A DNA stretch of 64,000 nt from Histomonas meleagridis (GCA_020186115.1 WSYJ01000140.1:310001-374000); one strand, 5' to 3'. Numbered from the stretch's first letter, positions 19,829 through 29,879 are shown. Numbers and translations are program-made. The notes: a model not told the origin generated them from the letters alone.

Positions 19829-20394
19829 ACCTTAAATATATTTCGACTAGTAAAAGTAAATTTTTGTAATCATTTTTTCATATTATTATATTTTTGATTT
19901 AAATAACATTAAAAGTTATTGTTCATTATCTTATAAAATAAGGAAATTAAAAGAATCAATGAGGCTTAAACGAAAAAAATTTGATAAAGCCACATTTGGT
20001 GCATCCTAATACAAATTTCCTGTTAAGTTAACTTTTTAAATTGATACTTTCCGTTTCACGACACAAACAATATTTAAATTTTCATGTAACAAAACGATAT
20101 ACACTTGACTCGCCCAAATTCGTAATTATATGAGAGGTGGTGATATGTTCCATATATGTACGGTTTTTATTACTAAATTAAAAGATATAAAGGTGAAAGT
20201 CTTTTATGGCACCTCCATTAATTTTAGTTGAAATGTGTTAATATTCTTTTTAAATAGTTTCTAGCCAAAATATTAACTTCATAAATATAAACATTCATTT
20301 AATTTTCATGAAGTATTTACATTCTCACTGCTGAGCCTGACTGATTATACATTCACCTAAAATTTACATTATTTAAGCTTCACATTTTATTCAT
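19829..20394. other. Intergenic region
   Basis: AT-rich DNA downstream of both the broken ankyrin copy and HSP70. It contains TACGGTTTTT near 20159. No gene or RNA recognised. Confidence 0.4.
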
Positions 20395-22368
20395 TTAATC
20401 GACTTCCTCGACACGTGGTCCTGATGAGTGTCCACCAGTTGAAGCGCCTGGTGATGGGCCTGCGCCTCCTTGCATGTTCGCGAACATTGATGGGTCGATG
20501 CCTCCTGGCATTCCGCCTTGTGCGCCGCCAGCTGCGTTTTGGTATGCAGCTTGCATGAGTGGCATTAACTTGCCTTCGAGTTCCTTCTGCTTAGCTTCGA
20601 ATGTAGCGACGTCTGCGTCTTGGTTAGCGTCGATCCATGCGAGCGTGTCATTGATCTCCTTGTTGATTGTGTCCTTATCTGATTGTGACAATGCGTTAGC
20701 GAACTGTTCTTGATTTAATGAGTTGCGTACGCCGAAGCAGTATCCTTCGAGTGCGTTCTTAGCCTCAACCTTCTTACGCACTTCTTCATCTTGTGCTTTG
20801 TACTTCTCTGCGTCTGCAACCATTCTATCGATATCTGCTTGTGAAAGACGTCCTTTCTCATTCTTGATTGTGATCTTCTTCACGTTACCTGTTGACTTAT
20901 CTTGTGCCGAAACATTCATAATACCATCGGCATTAACATCGAATGTAACTTCAATCTGTGGAACGCCGCGTGGTGCTGGCGGAATACCCGTTAAATCGAA
21001 TGTACCAAGTAAGTTGTTGTCGCGTGTTCGTGAACGTTCTCCTTCGTATACTTTGATTGTAACTGCAGGCTGGTTATCGGAGAATGTTGTGAAGACATTT
21101 GACTTCTTGCATGGGATTGTTGTGTTACGTGGAATCAGCACTGTCATAATTTCACCTGCTGTTTCGATACCTAATGAAAGTGGAGCAACATCTAACAATA
21201 AGATATCTTTGATTTCTTCGTGTGTATCACCTTTGATAATTGCTGCTTGTACTGCTGCACCATATGCAACTGCTTCATCCGGATCAACACCACGGCATGG
21301 CTGCTTACCATTGAAGAAGTCTTGTAACAATTGTTGAACACGTGGAATACGTGATGAACCACCAACAAGAACAATATCAGTGACATCGGACTTTGACATG
21401 TTTGCATCCCTTAAAACTTGTGCGACTGGATTCATTGTTGATCTGAAAAGTTCATCATTTAAGTTCTCGAACATAGCACGTGAGATGTTATCCATGAAAT
21501 CATGGCCTTCATATAATGAATCGCAGACAATTGATGCGGATGTGGCTGTGGATAATGTTCGCTTAGCACGTTCGCATGCTGTTCGTAATGTACGGAGTGC
21601 ACGTGGCGATTGTCTTAAGTCGCATTTGAACTTCTTTTGGAAACGATCTGCGAAGTAATTAACCATACGGTTATCAAAATCTTCACCACCAAGATGTGTA
21701 TCACCTGCTGTGGCACGCACTTCGAACATACCACCATCGATATCAAGTAGGGAAACATCAAATGTACCACCACCAAGATCGAAGATAAGAACATGACGTT
21801 CGTTGTCGGATTTTTCGTTAAGACCGAAGGCAATAGCAGCGGCTGTTGGTTCGTTGATGATACGAAGAACATTGAGACCGGCAATAACACCTGCATCTTT
21901 GGTGGCTTGACGTTGACCATCGTTGAAATAGGCTGGAACTGTAACAACAGCATCAGTAACTTTGTTGGAAAGTTGGCTTTCGGCGATTTCCTTCATTTTA
22001 CCTAAAACCATAGCTGAGATTTCTTCTGGGTAGAATTGTTTGGTTTCACCCTTCCATTGAACTTGAATCCTTGGACGATCTGCATCACCACGAACAACCT
22101 TGAATGGCCAGTGTTGCATATCTTTTTGAACGACTGGATCACTGAATTTACGTCCAATCATACGCTTTGCATCGAAAACTGTGTTTGTTGGGTTCATGGC
22201 AGCTTGGTTCTTAGCAGCATCACCGACAAGACGTTCATCTTCGGTGAATGCAACATAAGATGGGGTTGTACGATTACCCATATCATTTGCGATAATATCG
22301 ACACGACCGTGTCTGAAGACACCGACACAACTGTAAGTTGTACCAAGATCAATACCAATTGCTGACAT
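20395..22368 (-). CDS. HSP70: Cytosolic HSP70 chaperone
   Basis: 657 residues, full length. The N-terminal ATPase domain begins [18 protein letters not shown] and contains [12 protein letters not shown] and [12 protein letters not shown]. The linker [11 protein letters not shown] leads into the substrate-binding domain. The C-terminus has a Gly/Pro-rich stretch and ends EEVD, the cytosolic signature that binds TPR co-chaperones such as Hop. HSP70 folds nascent and stress-damaged proteins with J-proteins and nucleotide exchange factors. An Inr (TCATTT) lies 12 nt before the ATG. The coding DNA is distinctly GC-richer than its neighbours, especially at third positions, as expected for a highly expressed gene. 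Myb-like AACGGTC lies about 105 bp upstream. Confidence 0.98.
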   Translation of the reverse strand: MSAIGIDLGTTYSCVGVFRHGRVDIIANDMGNRTTPSYVAFTEDERLVGDAAKNQAAMNPTNTVFDAKRMIGRKFSDPVVQKDMQHWPFKVVRGDADRPRIQVQWKGETKQFYPEEISAMVLGKMKEIAESQLSNKVTDAVVTVPAYFNDGQRQATKDAGVIAGLNVLRIINEPTAAAIAFGLNEKSDNERHVLIFDLGGGTFDVSLLDIDGGMFEVRATAGDTHLGGEDFDNRMVNYFADRFQKKFKCDLRQSPRALRTLRTACERAKRTLSTATSASIVCDSLYEGHDFMDNISRAMFENLNDELFRSTMNPVAQVLRDANMSKSDVTDIVLVGGSSRIPRVQQLLQDFFNGKQPCRGVDPDEAVAYGAAVQAAIIKGDTHEEIKDILLLDVAPLSLGIETAGEIMTVLIPRNTTIPCKKSNVFTTFSDNQPAVTIKVYEGERSRTRDNNLLGTFDLTGIPPAPRGVPQIEVTFDVNADGIMNVSAQDKSTGNVKKITIKNEKGRLSQADIDRMVADAEKYKAQDEEVRKKVEAKNALEGYCFGVRNSLNQEQFANALSQSDKDTINKEINDTLAWIDANQDADVATFEAKQKELEGKLMPLMQAAYQNAAGGAQGGMPGGIDPSMFANMQGGAGPSPGASTGGHSSGPRVEEVD

Positions 22369-22501
22369 TAAAAAAATGATCTCATAAAGGCATTTTTTGG
22401 CTGAGCATTTACTGATTCAAATTAAGTATTCGACCATTTAAAGTATTCAAATCACAATAACGTTTGATGATAAACGGTCGAAAATCTTATTCAAGAAAGT
22501 T
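22369..22501 (-). promoter_or_regulatory. HSP70 promoter: Inr and upstream AACGGTC-type motifs
   Basis: On the minus strand GATCATTTTTTTAATG places an Inr right before the ATG. Upstream are TGGTCGAATAC and, near 22471-22480, the plus-strand motif AAACGGTCG. No obvious heat-shock element (nGAAn arrays) is seen. Confidence 0.5.
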
Positions 22502-22930
22502 TTAGTGTTTAGCAGAAAGAGGACTGTCGGAAAGAGCCCAGCCTTCAACAACGCGTACACCTACAGGCTCTGGGTTTTGCTTAAAGTTAACAAATTCCAT
22601 AGTATGTTGTAAGATTTCTTCATTTGTATCAAGATTCTTTACCTTAACACTGTAGCGAATTGCTGCCCAATCATCCTTAATAATCATATTATCGAATTCG
22701 CCTAGTTCCATGGTGTAATGTTGGAAAAGTTGTCCCATCATATCTTTATATTGTTGTAATGTTAATCGATGGCCATACACATTATAATGTGCATCTGGTT
22801 CGTATAATGTATTACACCAATCTAACCATCCTTCATACCCACCATTCCAGTTCTTGAATCCATTTACATGACGATCACGGATTGCTTCTTCCATATTTGG
22901 TGCACTTTGTATCTTTTGTGCTTCTGACAT
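22502..22930 (-). CDS. SnoaL/NTF2-like fold protein
   Basis: 142 residues, matching a small cone-shaped NTF2-like (SnoaL-like) domain in length and pattern: an N-terminal helix, a WLDWCNTLYEPDAHYNVYG segment, a second helix, then long strands (WAAIRYSVKV and VRVVEGWALSD). Such proteins include polyketide cyclases, isomerases and binding proteins; no catalytic role can be assigned. The start is firm: an Inr TCATTT lies 12 nt before the ATG, in the same arrangement as HSP70, with which it lies in tandem at a distance of 133 bp. The coding DNA is moderately GC-rich. Confidence 0.65.
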   Translation of the reverse strand: MSEAQKIQSAPNMEEAIRDRHVNGFKNWNGGYEGWLDWCNTLYEPDAHYNVYGHRLTLQQYKDMMGQLFQHYTMELGEFDNMIIKDDWAAIRYSVKVKNLDTNEEILQHTMEFVNFKQNPEPVGVRVVEGWALSDSPLSAKH

Positions 22931-23140
22931 TATAAAAATGATTATCTAAAGAAACTTTTCACCGGAGATTTAAATGCTCGGTGAACATCATCCAATCAAT
23001 TCACCACTTCATAAACTATTCAATATTTCATTTACAGAACTTTACTTGTCACCGGGCGATAGTTTTTCCAAGAAAAATACAAAAGTGAATAACTCTTTCC
23101 TAAAAAGTGAGATGTTTCATATCCCAAAAAATTTAAAAAA
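22931..23140. other. Spacer between SnoaL-like gene and tRNA
   Basis: Holds the Inr (AATCATTTTTATAATG on the minus strand) of the SnoaL-like gene and a CACCGG motif. It ends in the T-rich 3' flank of the minus-strand tRNA-Ala. Confidence 0.5.
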
Positions 23141-23212
23141 TGGATGTGTGGGGGATCGAACCCCAGGCCTCTACAATGCAAATGTAGCGCTCTACCACTG
23201 AGCTACACACCC
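23141..23212 (-). tRNA. tRNA-Ala(TGC), second copy
   Basis: Identical over all 72 nt to the gene at 18208-18279, but on the minus strand. Its 5' flank (ATTATAGATATAATTTTCAAA) is also shared with that copy, so the duplication included upstream DNA. G3-U70 and anticodon TGC are kept. Confidence 0.95.
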
Positions 23213-23614
23213 TTACATGAATTGTTTGAAAATTATATCTATAATTATAATTTTTTACGGTTTTTACAATATATGTGAAGATCTATATATAATTCAGAAT
23301 AATTTTTTATTTATTCATTAAATATTTAATAAAAATTTATTAAATTTATAAAAATATTGATAAATGTCTTCAAGTATATACTTTTTATTTCTTAGTTTGA
23401 ATATTTTTTATTAATTTTAATATTTTTAAGAAAATAATTTTTTTATAATCATACAGTTTTAACTTAAAAGTTTAAAGTTTATTCATTAATTTTATAGGGA
23501 TGAGTGTGCATTACGTTTATGTCTTAGATTTCTATGAAACCTCTCATAAGAAAAGAAAGATATCCAAAACTTGTGTCCACAAGTTTCATATATGAATAAG
23601 AAAAGTGACATAAA
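23213..23614. promoter_or_regulatory. Intergenic region with an upstream inverted repeat
   Basis: AT-rich. At 23567-23586 lies AAACTTGTG-TC-CACAAGTTT, a perfect 9-bp inverted repeat ending about 28 bp before the next ATG. It could be a dimeric regulator site. The start codon is preceded by AAGTGACATAAA, also found before the BTB-like gene. Confidence 0.45.
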
Positions 23615-24382
23615 ATGGACGAAGACGTTAATGAAAACAGCCCGCTTCTCGAAAATCAACAAAACAAACCAGATGAAATTTTGCCTTCAAGTTTATCACA
23701 CCACCTTTACCATATTTGTTCTTTTGCAGCGCTAATTTTTGCCTGCTTATTACTTTTGACATTTGGAACTGGTAAAACATTCAAAGTTTTTCGAATACTT
23801 TTTATAGTCACTACAATACTACAACACGCTATAGGTCTTGTAGAAAACATGTTAAATAATAATAACAATAAGTTCACTCCAAAATTGTTATTATTATCTA
23901 TTCATTTTCACTACATTATATTCTTGCTTTTAATCAGTTTCTCAAAAGCTACACCAATCCTTTTAGTTATATTCTACATCATAACATTAGGAATCAATAT
24001 TTTGAATTACATTTTAAGTGATTTAATTCCATTAGTCGGAGAAACTGATCCATCTATAAGTGAAAGAATTCGCAGTGTAACATCTAATACTATTTTAGCA
24101 AAGGTACCAGCAATCCTTGATATCATTCTTTTGTTCCAATACTTAGTATTAATGTTCACAGATTTTTCATTTATCTCCATTTTGACATTTGCTGTATTTG
24201 CTTTTTGGATTGTTTTATTCAGTTATGTAACAAGCACAAATCATCTTGCTGTTTGGGGATCAATTGGAAGGTGGTTCAAACACCTTAATTTCCCAGAAGA
24301 TTCAATTGCAGGAAAAGTAATAAAATTTTTCGTTGATACATTTGATTATATCGGAAATCTTGGAACACGTATTTATCAATAA
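23615..24382 (+). CDS. Polytopic membrane protein, unknown family
   Basis: 255 residues. The cytosolic N-terminus carries ENSPLL, which fits the acidic dileucine endosome/lysosome sorting motif [DE]xxxL[LI]. About six hydrophobic segments follow (around residues 32-50, 58-76, 90-106, 112-132, 158-176 and 182-206). A charged amphipathic C-terminal tail follows (WGSIGRWFKHLNFPED...). I do not recognise the family. The sorting motif suggests an endolysosomal membrane, which is inference only. Confidence 0.65.
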   Translation: MDEDVNENSPLLENQQNKPDEILPSSLSHHLYHICSFAALIFACLLLLTFGTGKTFKVFRILFIVTTILQHAIGLVENMLNNNNNKFTPKLLLLSIHFHYIIFLLLISFSKATPILLVIFYIITLGINILNYILSDLIPLVGETDPSISERIRSVTSNTILAKVPAILDIILLFQYLVLMFTDFSFISILTFAVFAFWIVLFSYVTSTNHLAVWGSIGRWFKHLNFPEDSIAGKVIKFFVDTFDYIGNLGTRIYQ

Positions 24383-24656
24383 ACAAAACAAATATTTTTT
24401 AAATAAATTAATTTATAACTATAGAATTTTATTTGTTTTCAAATTAAAATATAACTAAAAAGGGAAATCTCATTTCAATAAATAGTATCAATAAAACGAT
24501 AGTCCTTCCTAAGCAATGGTTACCAAAACCATAAGCGAGTAAAAAGCAATTGAGTACATACGATGTATTTATCTTAAAATAAGTTGAAAGATATGCGAAT
24601 TCTTTGGCATTTGGAAGATCAAACAGACATTGTGAATTTTATGACCATTATAGCAC

Positions 24657-24809
24657 ATGCCCGGAGTTACTAAAGAAAAATGCCCTGTTTGCGGATATGA
24701 AATGACTAAACCATTCGAATGGCGCTGCCCTATTTGTATCAAGCACAATGATAATATTAAATTACCAGTTGATCCAACATATCTTCTTGCAAAGAAAGAT
24801 ACAAAATAA
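24657..24809 (+). CDS. Small zinc-ribbon protein, 50 residues
   Basis: A 50-residue frame too short for most ORF callers. It has two CPxC knuckles: CPVC near residues 9-12 and CPIC near 24-27, a zinc ribbon of rubredoxin-like spacing. Its basic tail ends LLAKKDTK. Codon use is normal for this genome, and the TAA stop is followed by AT-rich 3' DNA. The ATG lies between two real genes in otherwise non-coding DNA. Function unknown; similar mini-zinc-ribbons occur in transcription and ribosome factors. No Inr with TCA is visible; CCATTATAG lies just upstream. Confidence 0.55.
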   Translation: MPGVTKEKCPVCGYEMTKPFEWRCPICIKHNDNIKLPVDPTYLLAKKDTK

Positions 24810-24969
24810 GCGAGAAACAACTTTTAAGTAAAATAAAAATACACCAAAACTATTTTATTCATAAACTCTTTGAGACTTTGGCTTCACATTCATTTTTTAA
24901 ATCATCAATTATCGATAATATATTTTATAAGTAATGAAACAAAACAAAATTCCAAAAAATATAAACATT

Positions 24970-27861
24970 TTATTCATCTTCTTCTTCTCCATCCTTTTGT
25001 TCGTCTATTTCGATTGGAATCAATTCTTCAGCATTATGATGATCAACTTGTACCATATTCTCATCGAACTCATTTATTTTTCTTTTCATTACAAAAATAA
25101 AAACAATAATAATAACAATCAAAACAATAATTATTAACACTAAAATGACAATTGCTCTTTGATAATTATTAATACTATCACCATAAGCATCATAAACTTT
25201 CCCCAAAACCTTAAATTCGATATATGATTTTTGGTCTGTTATTGCATACATCGAAACGTGAATTGGTTTTCCTTTTTTAATTTTTGCTAAATTTTCATCA
25301 TCAAATGAAATAATCTTTTCATTTGATTCATTATGCGTATAACAAATGTTTCCAGGCTCTGTAAGTTTAGCAGGAACGAGGTCAAAGTTAAAACATATAA
25401 TACAATTATGTTGATTATTATAACATTTAAAGGAAACGGAAATGTTTTTATCATAAGGGAAAAACTTTTTGTAATAAACAATTCGAGGCATTACGTCAAT
25501 ATGATAAACTTTTCCTATAATGACATCATCAATTGGAACATTACAATTAAATCCATGTGAATTTGAATCACAAACACAAATTCCATTTTTACATTTTCCC
25601 GATTTACATTTAAAATTACAATTTTGAGGAATTGTTTTATTTAAAAACAATGGATTTTCATTAAAATCAGTAATATTAAATCCGCCATGAATTACAATAG
25701 AATATAAAGCAACAGTATTTAATGGATAATTAGAAGAAATAACATGAATTTCATAATTGCCAATTGATGGATTCTGAATAATAACTTTTTCGGTTGTCGA
25801 AAATTCATCATTTAAATCATTGCCATGATAAACAGTACCATTCGGATCAACTATAACTAAATCAAGATCAGCAAATAATGGTAAAAATGTTGACGAAGGT
25901 AAAGGTGGGTCCAAATATGACATAGTAATTTTTAATTGCATCGAATTATTCGTAATTAAAATATTATATAAATGATGTTGATTAGAACCAATTGAAATAT
26001 TATTAATAAATCGAATTCCATAACCAGTAAATCCTAAACCTTCATAAAGAACAGGTATACCAAATCCTGTTATTAATGGATCTAAAAAAGGATTTGCACT
26101 ATTTATGATAAATGCTTTCATTAAACTTGAAGAAGGAATTACTTCTACTCCAGTGTTTTCTGTTAAATATGGGAACCATTTATCAACAAAATATTGGCGA
26201 ACAATTGCAATAAGTCCTGCAGCTGCAGGAGCAGCCATTGACGTTCCTGATTTAACAGATAATTCAGCTGTGGAACATGTGGCTTTAATTGGTTTAAGAG
26301 GATTTTGCGCACGTGCACTTGTAATACGTGAACCAGGTACAACAATTTCTGGTTTTATATATCCAAGTTCTGTTGGACCTTGCGAAGATAAGCCATGTTT
26401 AGTTAGAGGTGAAAGGTTTTCATTTAAATAAGGTATAATTGTGCCTTTTGGATCTGTCGAATTAATATTTATTGGATTTTCCATATATAATATTAGTTTT
26501 GATGAATTTGAAGGGCATTTTTTGTTCTTTTGTTTTTTTAATATAATTATACTCGAGTTTATTAATGAAATATCAATATTTTCATTAGAAATAAAAATTG
26601 TTCCATTTATGGCTTCGGTCTTATTAAATACAATTGGCATATTGATAATAAAAATCGATGGATTTAGAAATATTGATTCATAAATTGAATCACCACAAAC
26701 TTGGTTAAGTTTAAATTTTTGATTATCCACAATTAAATAATATGAATTACCTTTTGGTGGTTGATAAATAGTTGAAATTGATCCAATTGATAATACATTT
26801 TTTGAATTAGCTGGGACAAAAATTGTATATGGTTTCCCACTATTACCACAAGCAAATATAAATATTTTATCGGAATGATAATACGCAGCTTCAGAATATG
26901 CTTGACGAACATTTTCATGTTGTTTTGCAAAGCCCCAACTATTCGACGATATATGTGAGTTAACGTACTCCATCCTTTCAACGTAAAATGGAAGAGAAAC
27001 ATCACCAAAATCTTGTGAACCTTTTTTAAGATCTCCTAAATCATGCATATAAAGAAGTGCTCCTGGAGCAATACCATCAAAAGAAGAAATACCACAATGA
27101 GAACAAAAAGATTTGCCAGCAATGATGCCACAAACATGAGAACCATGTCCATTTTCAGGATCGTACTTATCTGCAATGTTATCATAAAGAATAATTTTAC
27201 GATGTTTTAAATTGATTTTACCATATGTAACTGGCGTATTTGGATCAAAGAAAAAACAATGATTCGTATCAACACCTGTATCAGCTACAGTAACAACTTG
27301 TCCTTTCCCGTCTAACCCAATAAGATGTAGAGGTCTTGGAATTCTGTATCTGTCATTTTCAATAGAAGGATATCTATTTCCTGTTTGAAGGAAACCAGCA
27401 GAATAAATATTTTCAAGCTTTGGCTTAGTATGCTCACTTATATGTAAAACTTGCTTATCATATATAACATTTGATATATTTGAAATTGAGTATAAATTAT
27501 CTGATAATTTTAAAAATGGAATCCCTGGATCCCATTCCGAATGTGCATATACCAAATAAGAGTCATGATTTAGATTGACTTTGTTATTATTTCGAAAAGG
27601 ATATAATTCGGCAATTTTATTTTTTAATAAATAATTAATTTGAGTTTCATTCAAGTACATTTGATACCATCCTGGTTGGATCATATCTTGTGATTTAAAA
27701 AAGACATGATATTTTTTGTTTAATTCATCGATTTGAAATTGAGTCAATAAAATTATTATTCTTACTAAAAACCAACCACCTGATGCCGAAAGTAATAAAG
27801 ACTTTTGATTTGCCTTTGTTACATTAAAAACATAATTAATTGAAGAGCCAATCGAAATCAA
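24970..27861 (-). CDS. Subtilisin-like serine protease (S8) with EGF-like region and membrane anchor
   Basis: Catalytic residues are all visible, numbered from the first codon of the listed span: Asp194 (VADTGVDTNH), His239 (GHGSHVCG), oxyanion Asn340 (ACGNSG) and Ser541 (SGTSMAAP). A beta-sandwich domain follows, then a Cys-rich EGF-like loop near residue 745 (CKSGKCKNGICVC), a single transmembrane helix near 910-935 and an acidic cytosolic tail (DGEEEDE). This is the layout of trichomonad TvSUB1-type surface proteases. The start is a problem: the frame has no ATG before Met60 (27684), which would cut the conserved GWFLVRI strand. An out-of-frame ATG at 27833 is separated from the main frame by a T5 run; a one-base error or mutation there is possible. 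No signal peptide is visible. Confidence 0.82.
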   Translation of the reverse strand: MISIGSSINYVFNVTKANQKSLLLSASGGWFLVRIIILLTQFQIDELNKKYHVFFKSQDMIQPGWYQMYLNETQINYLLKNKIAELYPFRNNNKVNLNHDSYLVYAHSEWDPGIPFLKLSDNLYSISNISNVIYDKQVLHISEHTKPKLENIYSAGFLQTGNRYPSIENDRYRIPRPLHLIGLDGKGQVVTVADTGVDTNHCFFFDPNTPVTYGKINLKHRKIILYDNIADKYDPENGHGSHVCGIIAGKSFCSHCGISSFDGIAPGALLYMHDLGDLKKGSQDFGDVSLPFYVERMEYVNSHISSNSWGFAKQHENVRQAYSEAAYYHSDKIFIFACGNSGKPYTIFVPANSKNVLSIGSISTIYQPPKGNSYYLIVDNQKFKLNQVCGDSIYESIFLNPSIFIINMPIVFNKTEAINGTIFISNENIDISLINSSIIILKKQKNKKCPSNSSKLILYMENPININSTDPKGTIIPYLNENLSPLTKHGLSSQGPTELGYIKPEIVVPGSRITSARAQNPLKPIKATCSTAELSVKSGTSMAAPAAAGLIAIVRQYFVDKWFPYLTENTGVEVIPSSSLMKAFIINSANPFLDPLITGFGIPVLYEGLGFTGYGIRFINNISIGSNQHHLYNILITNNSMQLKITMSYLDPPLPSSTFLPLFADLDLVIVDPNGTVYHGNDLNDEFSTTEKVIIQNPSIGNYEIHVISSNYPLNTVALYSIVIHGGFNITDFNENPLFLNKTIPQNCNFKCKSGKCKNGICVCDSNSHGFNCNVPIDDVIIGKVYHIDVMPRIVYYKKFFPYDKNISVSFKCYNNQHNCIICFNFDLVPAKLTEPGNICYTHNESNEKIISFDDENLAKIKKGKPIHVSMYAITDQKSYIEFKVLGKVYDAYGDSINNYQRAIVILVLIIIVLIVIIIVFIFVMKRKINEFDENMVQVDHHNAEELIPIEIDEQKDGEEEDE

Positions 27862-28243
27862 AACAGGATTCGATGTTTCTAATGGAATTCTCTATCGGCC
27901 AATTGAATTGAATTGAATTCAAAAGCATAAATGTTCCTAGAATCGTAATGGTAGAATTTATCTTAGAGCACATGAAGATAAATGATAAGATTTAGTTCTT
28001 GAAATATTTTTATAACTCATAATTTAGTCTAGTTGAAAAAAATTGATCAAGCAATTTTTTTCAGAAATCCATGATTGATAAACCCATTTCAAAATAAGAA
28101 ATAATATTTTATAATATTGAAAGAACTATATATGGTTTTTGGTAATTTCGTTCCTTTCTCGTACTGTGGAGTTTAAAAATTTAGCGACCGTTTGTTTATC
28201 ATAACCGCTTTTTCGTAAGTTTTTACAGCAAAAATTTCCTTCC
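27862..28243. promoter_or_regulatory. Divergent intergenic region, protease / SH3 gene
   Basis: Contains three tandem copies of AATTG/AATTGAATTG near 27901-27920. On the SH3 side it has GCGACCGTTTG at 28184-28194 and ATAACCGCTTTTTCG at 28201-28215, Myb-like motifs about 50 and 35 bp before the ATG. No TCA initiator precedes the SH3 ATG; CCTTCC does. Confidence 0.45.
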
Positions 28244-29488
28244 ATGATGTCAAAGAAAGAAGTAATCGACTCACATTTCGAATCTGCAACCAGGGAATAC
28301 AACCTAATTGTTAAGATATGTGAACAAACAATTGAACTTTTCAAAAAATATGGACAACCATCATTTGATTTGCAACAAAGTCGTTATAATCCACAGTCAG
28401 TAGAAGATTACATACCTGGCTTTCCAGGTTCGCTATTTGATGCAGTTTGGCAAATTTCTATCACCATGGAGTCAATTCATGCAGCATATACCAATTTTGC
28501 GACATGTTTTAAGAACGAAGAGTTTGCTGCCTTAAAAGAGATACTTGAAAAAAGGCAGAAGAACAAATCCATTTCTGATATGCGTGTAAATACCTCAGAA
28601 GATATTGATAAGCAATTAGTTACCACAACTTTTACATATCACACACAACTTCTTGATGCTGCAAACAAAATCAATGATTACGTTTCAAAGTCAATTGCAC
28701 AAAAAACATCAAAATCTTCAATGAAGAGAACTCTTACCAACCTTTGGCAAAGCTATTCCAAGTGTCTTGGCGATTTCCTTCCTGCACGTGAAGCCCTTAA
28801 AGTTTCCACTGATGAGATGGAGTCAGCCACATCTCGCCATATCAATTCCATCAATGAGAGTGAAGTACAAGCCAAGTCAGAACTTTGTCAAAGAGTCTTT
28901 AAGCCTTACCTTGAGAAGGTTGGTGTTCTTGTCCAATCCATTCAAGTCACATCCAATAAGCTTAATGAGCTTTGTTCCAAAATCGACTTCGATTCCGACT
29001 TTAACTCATTTACTAAGTCCGCCAACTTCCACTTTGTCGATATTGAAGTTCCTCATTTCGAGCGCTTCAAGTTCTCGAGTCGATTCACAATGCCAGATCG
29101 CATCTACATTCCAAGGTTCAAATTCCTTTACTTCCCACTGCAGGCCGCCGTCGCGAAGGCGAACTTCCGCCCCGAATCCGCAAGCGAGTTGCCGCTCGAG
29201 AAGGGCCGAAGGATATATCTGATGGAGCAAATGGAGAGCGGCAAAGATTGGATCCTCGCGCTGCTCTGCGGATGGGGCAAAATTGGGTTTGTGCCATCTT
29301 CGTTTGTCGAGGTCATTGGGAGTAAGCTCGGCGTCCTTAAGGCTTCATATAAAGACCCGAATTTTGCTGTGAATAACGAAAGATTCGTTGCTGTCGTAAA
29401 GGAGAATGAAGAAGACGCAACTTACGAATGTATAGATGAAAGTAACGTGGTTGCAAAGGTGCCAAAAAGCGAAATGTACCTCCTTTGA
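28244..29488 (+). CDS. BAR-like coiled coil protein with SH3 domain
   Basis: 414 residues. Residues 1 to about 250 are helical and coiled-coil-like with the look of an F-BAR/BAR domain. A 'PHFERFKFSS..TMPDRIYIPRFKF' type linker follows. Residues about 300-355 form an SH3 domain, with ELPLEKGRRIYL, then DWILALLCGWGKIGFVPSSFVEVIG, where the WGKIGFVPSSF block is the SH3 GxxGxxPxxYV signature. A second partial SH3-like stretch may follow. BAR-SH3 proteins couple membrane curvature to actin and endocytosis. The segment 29136-29215 is strikingly GC-rich for this genome, falling exactly at the start of the SH3 domain. There are two adjacent ATGs; the first is used. It converges with the unknown gene at 29880. 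Confidence 0.7.
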   Translation: MMSKKEVIDSHFESATREYNLIVKICEQTIELFKKYGQPSFDLQQSRYNPQSVEDYIPGFPGSLFDAVWQISITMESIHAAYTNFATCFKNEEFAALKEILEKRQKNKSISDMRVNTSEDIDKQLVTTTFTYHTQLLDAANKINDYVSKSIAQKTSKSSMKRTLTNLWQSYSKCLGDFLPAREALKVSTDEMESATSRHINSINESEVQAKSELCQRVFKPYLEKVGVLVQSIQVTSNKLNELCSKIDFDSDFNSFTKSANFHFVDIEVPHFERFKFSSRFTMPDRIYIPRFKFLYFPLQAAVAKANFRPESASELPLEKGRRIYLMEQMESGKDWILALLCGWGKIGFVPSSFVEVIGSKLGVLKASYKDPNFAVNNERFVAVVKENEEDATYECIDESNVVAKVPKSEMYLL

Positions 29489-29879
29489 GGTCGAATATTT
29501 TTATAAAAATTTTGGGGAAAAAAGGTTTTCGTTGTATTTGCCGATAGGAAATTGAAAGAAAAAATAGTTTCCGGAGTATTGAAATTACGATCGTTCATAG
29601 AAATTTGTTATCGTAATGGAAATGAATTCAAAAGTTTTGAGGGAATTCAATGCTGTGTTCATAACGATAAAATATGTTGTAAATTTTTTATCTTCTCAGC
29701 ATTTTAAACAAATTCTAAAACTAACATAATTTTATTAAGAGCTTATATGCTGAAATTATTAAGAACATGTTATCTTCAAGCAATAAGGAAAAGAAGTAAT
29801 AAAATTAATTATATATGAAACAATTATTGGATTTGAATTGGGTTACTTTGGGCTTAATATGGTTACAAGTTTTTATATT
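29489..29879. other. Intergenic region between convergent genes
   Basis: AT-rich 3' flanks of two convergent genes. No gene or RNA recognised. Confidence 0.45.

Noticed and set aside
20474-22365. Several long plus-strand frames over HSP70
   Set aside because: Antisense frames caused by the GC-rich codon use of HSP70; no independent features.
24569-24820. Minus-strand 83-residue frame
   Set aside because: It is the shadow of the plus-strand zinc-ribbon frame, which has the paired cysteines.
28767-29222. 151-residue overlapping frame in the SH3 gene
   Set aside because: Alternative frame of a clearly coding gene; low complexity, no start context.
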